Positions 1 to 5,788 of a stretch of DNA of 6,453 bases are shown here, one piece after another. The notes below the pieces were generated by a model that saw nothing but the letters and a program-made list of their open reading frames with translations, had not been told where the DNA came from and made no database searches. The position numbers and the translations under genes are program-made. Numbering within the stretch: position 1 is the stretch's first letter; each line of letters starts with the position of its first letter. Origin of the DNA: Bacteroidales bacterium UBA4231 (GTDB lineage Bacteria > Bacteroidota > Bacteroidia > Bacteroidales > UBA932); the NCBI GenBank assembly GCA_002396335.1, contig DGXN01000031.1, positions 1-6,453 of the forward strand, written 5' to 3'.

Positions 1-92
1 CGCGGCCCAACGTCCGGGTCGGATGCATATTTGAACAACGCCTCAGCGTCAGATTCACGCCACGGACGCAAAATGATTCTATTTGTCTCCAT
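1..92 (-). CDS. GNAT N-acetyltransferase, RimJ/RimL-like (N-terminal fragment, runs off left edge)
   Basis: Reading leftwards from the ATG at 92-90, the first 30 codons stay open to the window edge and begin [20 protein letters not shown], continuing KYASDPDVG. The motif of a short acidic start, then xRLxLRPWxxxDAxxLxxYxxDPxV, is characteristic of the first strand and helix of the Acetyltransf_3 (RimJ/RimL) type of GNAT enzyme. These transfer acetyl from acetyl-CoA to protein N-termini or small amines; the substrate here cannot be predicted. The start ATG shares its A with the TGA stop of the upstream acetyltransferase gene (TGATG), so the two are probably translationally coupled and co-transcribed. 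Only about a sixth of a normal 170-180 residue protein is present, and the acetyl-CoA-binding motif lies outside the window. Family assignment rests on this N-terminal signature alone. Confidence 0.8.
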   Translation of the reverse strand, partial: METNRIILRPWRESDAEALFKYASDPDVGP

Positions 93-730
93 CATTCTTC
101 GTACCCCAATTGTCCGGGCAGCCGGAGTTTCTGTTTCGGCGGGAAGGTGGCCTCGTAGGCTTCGAAGGCCTCGGGGTTCTCGTCGGCGACGAAATAGCCC
201 TTAGGCGGGCAGTAGGTAGCCTCGGTGATGCTGTTGGCTTTGAGCCAGCCGGGGATGAGTTCCTGGGCCAGGAAGAAGGGTACTTCCTCGTCGCGCGGCA
301 TATCGTGATAGTGGATGCCCAGGCGGCTGGCGAGTCCAAAACCTGCGTGCTTGTAAAAGTCGATGTTGCCCTCCATGCAGATGAAGCCGACGCCCATCTC
401 GCGGGCCTGCTCCAGTGAATAGTTCAGCAGTCTGAGCCCGTAGCCCTTGCGCTTATAGTCCGGATGGATGCTGATGGGACCGAAGGTCCAGGAAGGCTTG
501 CGGGTGCCGTCCGGCAGCACCAGTTCGGCCTTGGAGAACATTACGTGGCCGATAAGCTGGCCGTCCTCTTCCATTACGAAATCCAGCTCCGGGATGAAGT
601 CCGGACTCTTCCGGTACCGGTTCAGCACATAGTGCTCCGTGCAGCCGGGGCGATATACATTCCAAAATGCCTCCCGCGTGAGGTTTTCCACCTCGCGGTA
701 GTCGGCAGGGGTTTCAAGTCTGATAGTCAT
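92..730 (-). CDS. GNAT N-acetyltransferase, YhbS-like
   Basis: This gene encodes a 212-residue soluble acetyl-CoA-dependent N-acetyltransferase. The N-terminus ([20 protein letters not shown]) matches the opening of the YhbS-type (COG3153) GNAT group. Motif A is visible at residues 84-101: GPISIHP, then K93-R94-K95-G96-Y97-G98, the pyrophosphate-binding loop in which K replaces the usual Q/R. Motif B-like FYKHAGF lies at 125-131. The tail after residue 150 ([12 protein letters not shown]) is shared by a Bacteroidota/Firmicutes subgroup of about 200 residues. The substrate is unknown. The start ATG at 730 lies 21 bases after the stop of the outer-membrane protein gene, with no terminator between them, so it is probably the second gene of that transcript. 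Its stop overlaps the next GNAT start by one base. No signal peptide or membrane segment is seen. The family is secure and the specific role is not. Confidence 0.93.
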   Translation of the reverse strand: MTIRLETPADYREVENLTREAFWNVYRPGCTEHYVLNRYRKSPDFIPELDFVMEEDGQLIGHVMFSKAELVLPDGTRKPSWTFGPISIHPDYKRKGYGLRLLNYSLEQAREMGVGFICMEGNIDFYKHAGFGLASRLGIHYHDMPRDEEVPFFLAQELIPGWLKANSITEATYCPPKGYFVADENPEAFEAYEATFPPKQKLRLPGQLGYEE

Positions 731-751
731 AAAGTCAAAATTACGAAGTTT

Positions 752-3112
752 TTACATTCTGGCCTTACTGTCAGTCCCGGCGCCGGTGCCGCGGTACTTG
801 CTCTGGGCGGCGTTGAAGTTGTAGCGGACAGAGAAACGAATCTTCTGCGTATCCATCCGGTTGGTCTGCATGATGGTGTGGCTGCCGAAGTCGGAGTTGA
901 CATCGTAATGAGCCGTTCCCGTAAGGTCCGAGCCCTCCAGCCGGAGAACCAGCGAACCATCCTTCAGGAGGGTTTTCTGCACGGCGGCAGTGATGTCGCA
1001 GTACCAGTTGCGGATGTACAGATTCTGTGTATATCCGGGCGTCATCACAGTCCCGCCCAATTCGAACTGCCAACCTCCTTTTACCGTAAAAGTATTGAAA
1101 AGCTGGGCAAACGCCATGGGCCTGTCGCTGAATGTGGTCACCCGAATGCCGGAAGCCTCGCGGGGATCCGGAGCATTGATGGTAAGCCACTGCGGCTGGA
1201 TGCCGATGGTATAATTCATGGTCCAAGGGCCGATGGTGGGCGTCAGGTTCACAAACGCAGCCATATTCCGGAGAGGCGTTTCCAGGTTGCGGGGCTTCAC
1301 CAGCACCACGCCCTCATCCCCCACAGGGGCCGACCAAGTGATGATGGCATCCTGGGTCCGGGAATAATTGACAGACAGCGTGACAAACTTCCAGATGGCC
1401 GTAAGCCCCACATTGTGCGAGAGTTCCGGCTGCAAGCCGGCATTGCCGCTCTGCCAGATGTACCGGCTGTTGTAGCGGACTGCACTGGACAGGTTGGCGT
1501 AATTGGGCCTGCGGGTCCTGGCGCTGTAATTCAGCATCAACTGAACCGGGCCGAAGGCGTTGGCATAAGAAAGGGTAGGAAACCAGTTGCCGTAATTCCG
1601 GGTAATGTCATTAGCCGGAGTAACGGCATCCCTGTAGGCATAATGCACATACTCGTAGCGGACGCCTGCGCTCATCTGCCCCACCTTCGGAAGCATGAAG
1701 GCGTAACTGAGGAACCCGGCATAAGTGTTCTCTGCCACAGAGGCCTGGGAAGCCGCTATGTCGATTCCGCGGATGGCATAGTCGTCCTTGCGGCGGGAGA
1801 AAGTCTCCTCCGTTCCGGCCTGCAACCGCCCCGCCCAAACGGGATAAGACAGCACTGCTTTGGCGGCGTAGAGTTTTCCGTCCGAGCGGCTGTCGGAGGA
1901 GATCCGGCGGTCGGCCGTCATGGAACTGGCTTCGGCCGATTCAGAGTCCGTATTACTTGTGTTGCCATAGTAGTCCAGGTTCACGTCAATGCCCAGTTTT
2001 CCGGCAACGAGGCCGTTGTAATAGACATTCGCCCCCAGATTCCACATGCCGCCCGGCCGGAGTGTGTCGTCGGAAACAGTGGACAGTTTGTCCGTCAGGA
2101 CACCATCCAGGGATACGTTGTCGTTCACCACCGTATGCACGTCATATTGCAGCGTCTTGCCCCATTCAACCTTGCCGCCCAGAAAATGATTGTCGGCCAT
2201 CTGCCAGTTCACCCCGGCATTGCCATAGAGGCTCTGGCCGAAGTATTCGTTGACAAGGTCTCCCTTGTTCTCCAGCAAGAAGCCTGTCCCGAAAGTTTTC
2301 TTTTCCAACTCACTTTGCTGGCGGGAAGTGTTGCGGGCGTAGTTCACTCCGGCAAAGATATCCACCCCGCCGGTACGGTAGTTAGCGTTAAGGGCGCCGA
2401 AAGGGTCATTCCCCTTATTCCAGCGCAGCGACTGGGCATCCTGCGCATAGAGGTTGAAGCCGAAGCCGTCGCCCTGCCGGCGGATGGTGCGGATGCGGAC
2501 CACGCTCTTTACCGTAGCGTCATATTGGGCTCCGGGATTGGTAATTACCTCGACGCTCTGGATTTCATTACTCTGCAGGCGGTCCAGTTCACTGCTGTCC
2601 GTCACCCTCCGCCCGTTGATATAGACAAGCGGGGAGCCTTTGCCGATGACCTCCAGACCGTTCTGCCCTTTGATCATACCGGGCGTTTTCGCAAGCACGT
2701 CCTTGGCTGTTCCGGCATTTTCCAGCACCGATCCCCGGACACTGGTCTGCAAGCCTTCGCCCGTGAGTTTTGTTTTAGGCATCACCGCCGTTACAGCGGC
2801 CCCCTCCAACATGGCGGTATCGGCCGTCAGTGTAATTTTCGCGCCATCCGTCGGGACCAGATACACCGTCCGGTAGCCCATCATGGCCACCATCATGATT
2901 CCGTCGGTTTCGCCCGTTACGATATGGAAGGATCCGTCCTCTTCGGTGACGGTGCCGCATACCACAGTGGAATCGGCCTTGGAGAGGACGGCCACATTGG
3001 CGTAAGCCACCGGCTCTCCCTTTTCATCCACCACTTTTCCTTTCCAGTCTTCTTTGGCCATGACAGGAAATGCAATCGTCGCAAACACAAATAATAAAAG
3101 CAGTCGTTTCAT
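752..3112 (-). CDS. Outer-membrane beta-barrel protein (TonB-dependent-receptor-like, OMP_b-brl_3 family)
   Basis: The protein has 786 residues. A signal peptide spans residues 1-19 (MKRLLLLFVFATIAFPVMA, cleavage before KED). It is followed by a carboxypeptidase-regulatory-like beta-sandwich at about 22-100 (GKVVDEKGEPVAYANVAVL, then the TVTEEDGSF signature). A plug-like domain lies at about 120-208, including the motif VLAKTPGM, YINGRRV at 164-170 and the NEIQSVEVITNPGAQYDA element at 182-199. The rest (about 215-786) is rich in alternating aromatic strands typical of a large porin-type barrel. The C-terminus contains FSVRYNFN and a KYRGTGAG motif seen in this family. No TonB box is obvious. 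Members sit in the outer membrane and are annotated as TonB-dependent receptors or barrel proteins; the ligand is usually unknown, and nothing here reveals it. The ATG at 3112 is chosen because the signal peptide begins there, about 18-20 bases after a predicted transcription start. The gene is divergent from a TetR-type regulator and followed by two GNAT genes. Apart from two TTA codons in the signal peptide it uses no TTA, CTA or TCA codons. Confidence 0.93.
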   Translation of the reverse strand: MKRLLLLFVFATIAFPVMAKEDWKGKVVDEKGEPVAYANVAVLSKADSTVVCGTVTEEDGSFHIVTGETDGIMMVAMMGYRTVYLVPTDGAKITLTADTAMLEGAAVTAVMPKTKLTGEGLQTSVRGSVLENAGTAKDVLAKTPGMIKGQNGLEVIGKGSPLVYINGRRVTDSSELDRLQSNEIQSVEVITNPGAQYDATVKSVVRIRTIRRQGDGFGFNLYAQDAQSLRWNKGNDPFGALNANYRTGGVDIFAGVNYARNTSRQQSELEKKTFGTGFLLENKGDLVNEYFGQSLYGNAGVNWQMADNHFLGGKVEWGKTLQYDVHTVVNDNVSLDGVLTDKLSTVSDDTLRPGGMWNLGANVYYNGLVAGKLGIDVNLDYYGNTSNTDSESAEASSMTADRRISSDSRSDGKLYAAKAVLSYPVWAGRLQAGTEETFSRRKDDYAIRGIDIAASQASVAENTYAGFLSYAFMLPKVGQMSAGVRYEYVHYAYRDAVTPANDITRNYGNWFPTLSYANAFGPVQLMLNYSARTRRPNYANLSSAVRYNSRYIWQSGNAGLQPELSHNVGLTAIWKFVTLSVNYSRTQDAIITWSAPVGDEGVVLVKPRNLETPLRNMAAFVNLTPTIGPWTMNYTIGIQPQWLTINAPDPREASGIRVTTFSDRPMAFAQLFNTFTVKGGWQFELGGTVMTPGYTQNLYIRNWYCDITAAVQKTLLKDGSLVLRLEGSDLTGTAHYDVNSDFGSHTIMQTNRMDTQKIRFSVRYNFNAAQSKYRGTGAGTDSKARM

Positions 3113-3136
3113 CGTTTGTCCACATTATTTCTGTTG

Positions 3137-3168
3137 CAAAGTTAGTGTATCCGGCGTTCCGAAATAAA
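3137..3168 (-). promoter_or_regulatory. Predicted promoter of the outer-membrane protein operon
   Basis: On the minus strand TAACTTTG (3144-3137) matches the Bacteroidota -7 box TAnnTTTG exactly. TTTA (3168-3165), three of four to the -33 TTTG, lies 20 bases upstream. The predicted start of transcription is near 3130, leaving an 18-20 base leader before the ATG at 3112. One TTGTCCACAT repeat (3116-3125) falls inside that leader, and two more repeats lie just upstream of the -33 box, at about -44 to -65. Confidence 0.65.
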
Positions 3169-3219
3169 AATCGATATGGACAAATATGTGGACAATTCCG
3201 GCCTTTGCCACCCATAACC

Positions 3220-3251
3220 CTTGGACACCACCGCTTCTTTTTCTATTTTTG
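3220..3251 (+). promoter_or_regulatory. Predicted promoter of the dual-HTH regulator gene
   Basis: TATTTTTG at 3244-3251 is an exact TAnnTTTG -7 box. CTTG at 3220-3223 is a three-of-four match to the -33 TTTG with a 20-base spacer. Transcription would start near 3257, about 20 bases before the ATG at 3278. A TGGACA core at 3222-3227 overlaps the -33 box, a position suited to repression of the gene by whatever binds it. Confidence 0.6.
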
Positions 3252-3277
3252 TACGGAACTGTTTCGGAACATCAATT

Positions 3278-4198
3278 ATGGCAAGACCCCTTACTGTTAC
3301 AAAGGAAAAAATCCTTTCCGCATCTCTGGAACTGATCCGTTCCGGAGGCCCCACGGCCCTTACCGCACGCAATCTATGCGCCTCACTCGGATGCGGTGCC
3401 AACGCAATCTTTTCGTCTTTCGGCTCCATTCAAGGCGTTCGGGACGCCGTCAAAAAGGAGGCCCGGGCGCTGTACCGGAGAAGGGTCGGCGCCGGGTTTT
3501 CCCTGAATCCGCCCTTTAAGGGTTTCGGGATGACAATCCTGTGGTTCGCCATGGACGAACCTCAACTTTACTCGCTTGCCATGGAAGCCGACTCTCCGGC
3601 CGAATCATTTGAAAACTACGCAGATACATACGTGGGCTTCAAGCAGGAGAGCCTTGCCGCCATTGCCGCTTCTTTCGGTCTTGGGGGGCGAGACGCAGAA
3701 ATGCTCTATTATCAGATGGTACTGATTGTACTCGGACTGGCACAGGCCTGTACACGGGGCGGAAGCCCCCTCTGCATCCCGCAAGTCTCTGAAATTCTCG
3801 GGAAGAATGTACGGGCTTTCCTGATGGTGATTCATGCCGGAGCCGACGAACGGGAAAAATTCATCCCCCAGGCGGGCATCGGTCCGGGAGGTGACGTGGA
3901 CTCCTATATCATAATGCAATCGCTGGCGGGACAGAATCATCTGCTGGAACAGCTTCATGCCGCTCCCCGGTACATCCAGGACAAAGAGTGGGCGGAACTG
4001 GAACGCGTGTTCCGTAATTCCTTCAACCTTACCCCAGAATCTCTCCGGGAAGCGCATCCGGACCTGACAAAGGGCGATATCCGTGCCTATATCCTCTCGC
4101 ACCTGCAGTTCTCCGTATCGGAGCAGGCCATCCTGCTGGGAATCTCCCCTGCCTCCGTTACCAAAGCACGCCAGCGGCTCAAGGCAAAACTGTTATGA
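3278..4198 (+). CDS. TetR-type regulator with an extra C-terminal Bacteroidota HTH module
   Basis: This is a 306-residue cytoplasmic DNA-binding protein. Residues 6-55 form a TetR-type HTH: TKEKILSASLELIRSGG, then TARNLCASLG and the recognition helix CGANAIFSSFGS ending in the usual aromatic-F-S turn. Residues about 60-188 are helical, as in TetR ligand-binding and dimerisation domains. TetR proteins normally stop near 200 residues; this one continues. Residues about 213-305 (HLLEQLHAAPRYIQDKEW, PDLTKGDIRAYIL, then LLGISPASVTKARQRLKAKL) resemble the C-terminal HTH module that ends many Bacteroidota sensor regulators, in which PxLxxxElRxCxLIxxGxxxxxIAxLLxxSxxSVxxxRxRLxKK recurs. So two DNA-binding domains appear in one chain. 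The start at 3278 is preferred over an in-frame ATG at 3221 because the predicted promoter overlaps 3220-3251 and the TetR homology begins directly after 3278. It is divergent from the barrel operon, which it likely controls; its effector is unknown. Confidence 0.88.
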   Translation: MARPLTVTKEKILSASLELIRSGGPTALTARNLCASLGCGANAIFSSFGSIQGVRDAVKKEARALYRRRVGAGFSLNPPFKGFGMTILWFAMDEPQLYSLAMEADSPAESFENYADTYVGFKQESLAAIAASFGLGGRDAEMLYYQMVLIVLGLAQACTRGGSPLCIPQVSEILGKNVRAFLMVIHAGADEREKFIPQAGIGPGGDVDSYIIMQSLAGQNHLLEQLHAAPRYIQDKEWAELERVFRNSFNLTPESLREAHPDLTKGDIRAYILSHLQFSVSEQAILLGISPASVTKARQRLKAKLL

Positions 4199-4325
4199 GA
4201 TTTCACCTCTTCATTTATAGCACGGCTATCACGCGGTCGAAGGATTGTGATGGAAAATCCGAATGTTGCTGGAGGTTGCCGTGACCAGTTCGCGTTGGGC
4301 GTTTTTCGGCCACAATTGGTCACTA
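4199..4325. other. Convergent spacer with a 7-base inverted repeat
   Basis: These 127 bases lie between the stops of the dual-HTH regulator and the XRE-type gene. The only structure seen is GTGACCA (4281-4287) paired with TGGTCAC (4317-4323) around a 29-base loop. It lacks a T-run, so a rho-independent terminator is not convincing. No coding sequence recognised. Confidence 0.35.
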
Positions 4326-4712
4326 TTATCTGTGCTTGTAACCATCCACGAGATTGCTTGTCTTTATATTCGGATCAAGTTTCTCCCCAGCCGAATCACT
4401 CAGGCATTGGGGACGGGAGGGTACAGATGAACCGTAGCCGCTGACGTAAGTAAGGGCCGATTTGACCAAATCTATACCCAAGGCATTCTCCAGACGGGCG
4501 ATGGTTTCAAGCGTCATATTGGAACTGCCTTTAAGCAAGTTGGAAACATACTGCTGCGTACAGCCCATTCGCTTTGCCAATTCAACTTGTGTGATAGACT
4601 GGTCGTCCATTGCGCGCAGCACCTGAAGTGTAATGTAGCGAGCGTACTTGAGCCAATATTCGTTGTCTCTGCGCCACAGCCCAAAAACCGCCAAATGACC
4701 AAACGAAATCAC
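4326..4712 (-). CDS. XRE-family helix-turn-helix protein (start uncertain, N-terminus possibly displaced)
   Basis: The frame gives 128 residues if the GTG at 4712 is used. The HTH spans residues about 39-62: SITQVELAKRMGCTQQYVSN plus LLKG, followed by the family-typical MTLETIARLENALGIDLV. This matches small Bacteroidota Xre/HigA-antitoxin-like proteins whose N-terminal helix reads like EYWLKYARYITLQVLRAMDD, also present here at 19-37. The C-terminal tail (SSVPSRPQCLS, IKTSNLVDGY) looks genuinely coding. Oddity: before RRDNEYW the frame reads the hydrophobic VISFGHLAVFGLW, which does not resemble the charged start expected, and there is no ATG between the in-frame stop at 4770-4772 and residue 35. 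Either GTG 4712 is used, or a start at M35 (4610) gives a minimal HTH protein, or the true start was lost in a rearrangement. No toxin gene is visible beside it. Its role as regulator or orphan antitoxin is undetermined. Confidence 0.7.
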   Translation of the reverse strand: MISFGHLAVFGLWRRDNEYWLKYARYITLQVLRAMDDQSITQVELAKRMGCTQQYVSNLLKGSSNMTLETIARLENALGIDLVKSALTYVSGYGSSVPSRPQCLSDSAGEKLDPNIKTSNLVDGYKHR

Positions 4713-4728
4713 GCCAAATAACCAAACG
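4689..4728. repeat. Tandem 17-base direct repeats at the 5' end of the XRE-type gene
   Basis: CGCCAAATGACCAAACG (4689-4705) and CGCCAAATAACCAAACG (4712-4728) are identical at 16 of 17 positions and are offset by 23 bases, about two helical turns. They span the putative GTG start of the XRE-type gene. They could be operator sites for autoregulation or a small local duplication that displaced the original start. No TAnnTTTG box was found facing the gene. Confidence 0.6.
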
Positions 4729-4762
4729 CCATTACTCTGTATTTGGAAAAGCGTCCAGGCGG

Positions 4763-4951
4763 CTATACTTTAATTTTCCATTCCTGCGGAGTCATGCCGG
4801 TGAGCATCACAGCCCCTGAGAGCACCGCCGTGAAGCGGACCCCCATCTTGTCCAGGATGATACCGGCAAAAATCAGGAAAAAGACGGTGCCGAAGGCTTT
4901 GGAATCCCAGCCCCGGGTAGATTCCATCAGGTCTTTGATCGGGGACGAAAA
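4763..4951 (-). pseudogene. Remnant of an MFS transporter gene, ending in an AraC-like tail
   Basis: The minus-strand frame from about 4951 reads SPIKDLMESTRGWDSKAFGT, then VFFLIFAGIILDKMGVRF and TAVLSGAVML. This is the first-to-second transmembrane region of a Bacteroidota major-facilitator transporter, including the LDKMGVR loop motif equivalent to the MFS signature between helices 2 and 3. As I recall the family, about a dozen residues (an AGSEYFLNVF-like segment) normally separate FGT from VFFLIF, so an internal in-frame deletion is likely. After VML the frame changes to TGMTPQEWKIKV and stops at 4763. TGMTPQEW is typical of the last helix of AraC-family regulators and not of MFS proteins. 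Roughly 50 codons of a normal 400-residue transporter remain, with no start or promoter of its own. It is therefore called a pseudogene fragment. That it is a working tiny protein is possible but unlikely. Confidence 0.65.
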
Positions 4952-4983
4952 GTTATTGACAGGCAGGAATATTTGCAAAAAAA

Positions 4984-4998
4984 GGCAAAGTTTTTGCC
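4984..4998. promoter_or_regulatory. 15-base palindrome upstream of the ABC operon promoter
   Basis: GGCAAA-GTT-TTTGCC is a perfect inverted repeat with six-base arms. It ends seven bases before the predicted -33 box and lies at about -45 to -59 from the likely transcription start, where an activator or other regulator could bind. The binding protein is unknown. Confidence 0.4.
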
Positions 4999-5005
4999 GG
5001 ATATA

Positions 5006-5036
5006 TTTGGTAAAACAAAAAACTGTTCTATCTTTG
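5006..5036 (+). promoter_or_regulatory. Predicted promoter of the ABC transporter operon
   Basis: TTTG at 5006-5009, a 19-base spacer and TATCTTTG at 5029-5036 match the Bacteroidota consensus TTTG-N19-TAnnTTTG at every defined position. Transcription should start near 5042, giving a leader of about 25 bases that ends AGTAAAAAT before the ATG at 5068. A second TAnnTTTG match (5002-5009) overlaps the -33 box but lacks a -33 partner at the right distance. Confidence 0.75.
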
Positions 5037-5067
5037 CAGTGTAATAGCATACTAATACAGTAAAAAT

Positions 5068-5781
<714 letters not shown>

Positions 5782-5788
5782 ACCTCCC

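Larger units (their letters stand above)
3113..3277. promoter_or_regulatory. Divergent control region between the barrel operon and the regulator gene
   Basis: This A/T-rich 165-base spacer holds back-to-back promoters and four copies of the core TGGACA/TGTCCA. The copies are TGTCCA at 3117-3122, TGGACA at 3177-3182, TGGACA at 3189-3194 and TGGACA at 3222-3227. Extended forms are TTGTCCACAT (3116-3125), ATATGGACAA (3174-3183) and ATGTGGACAA (3186-3195). The first and third are perfect 10-base inverted copies, and the two middle ones are direct repeats with a 12-base pitch. The arrangement suggests regulator binding sites serving both directions. Which protein binds is inference; the divergent dual-HTH regulator is the natural candidate. 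Confidence 0.6.

Noticed and set aside
736..743. TAATTTTG -7-like box on the minus strand just before the YhbS-like GNAT gene
   Set aside because: It has no TTTG-like -33 partner at 19-21 bases and would put transcription start at the start codon itself. Read-through from the barrel gene is simpler.
464..3094. 876-codon plus-strand open frame opposite the barrel and GNAT genes
   Set aside because: It is in exact codon register with the sense genes and is explained by their lack of TTA, CTA and TCA codons. Its translation has no recognisable domain and is biased to H, R, G and P, while the sense strand encodes clear families.
3221..3277. In-frame upstream ATG adding 19 residues to the dual-HTH regulator
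   Set aside because: The predicted promoter (3220-3251) and transcription start near 3257 lie downstream of this ATG, and TetR homology starts only after 3278.
4281..4323. Inverted repeat as a rho-independent terminator between the convergent genes
   Set aside because: The stem is only seven base pairs with a 29-base loop and no T-run follows on either strand.
4326..4951. Toxin-antitoxin module with the XRE-type gene as antitoxin
   Set aside because: No toxin gene is visible on either side. The upstream neighbour is an MFS remnant, so an antitoxin role cannot be supported.
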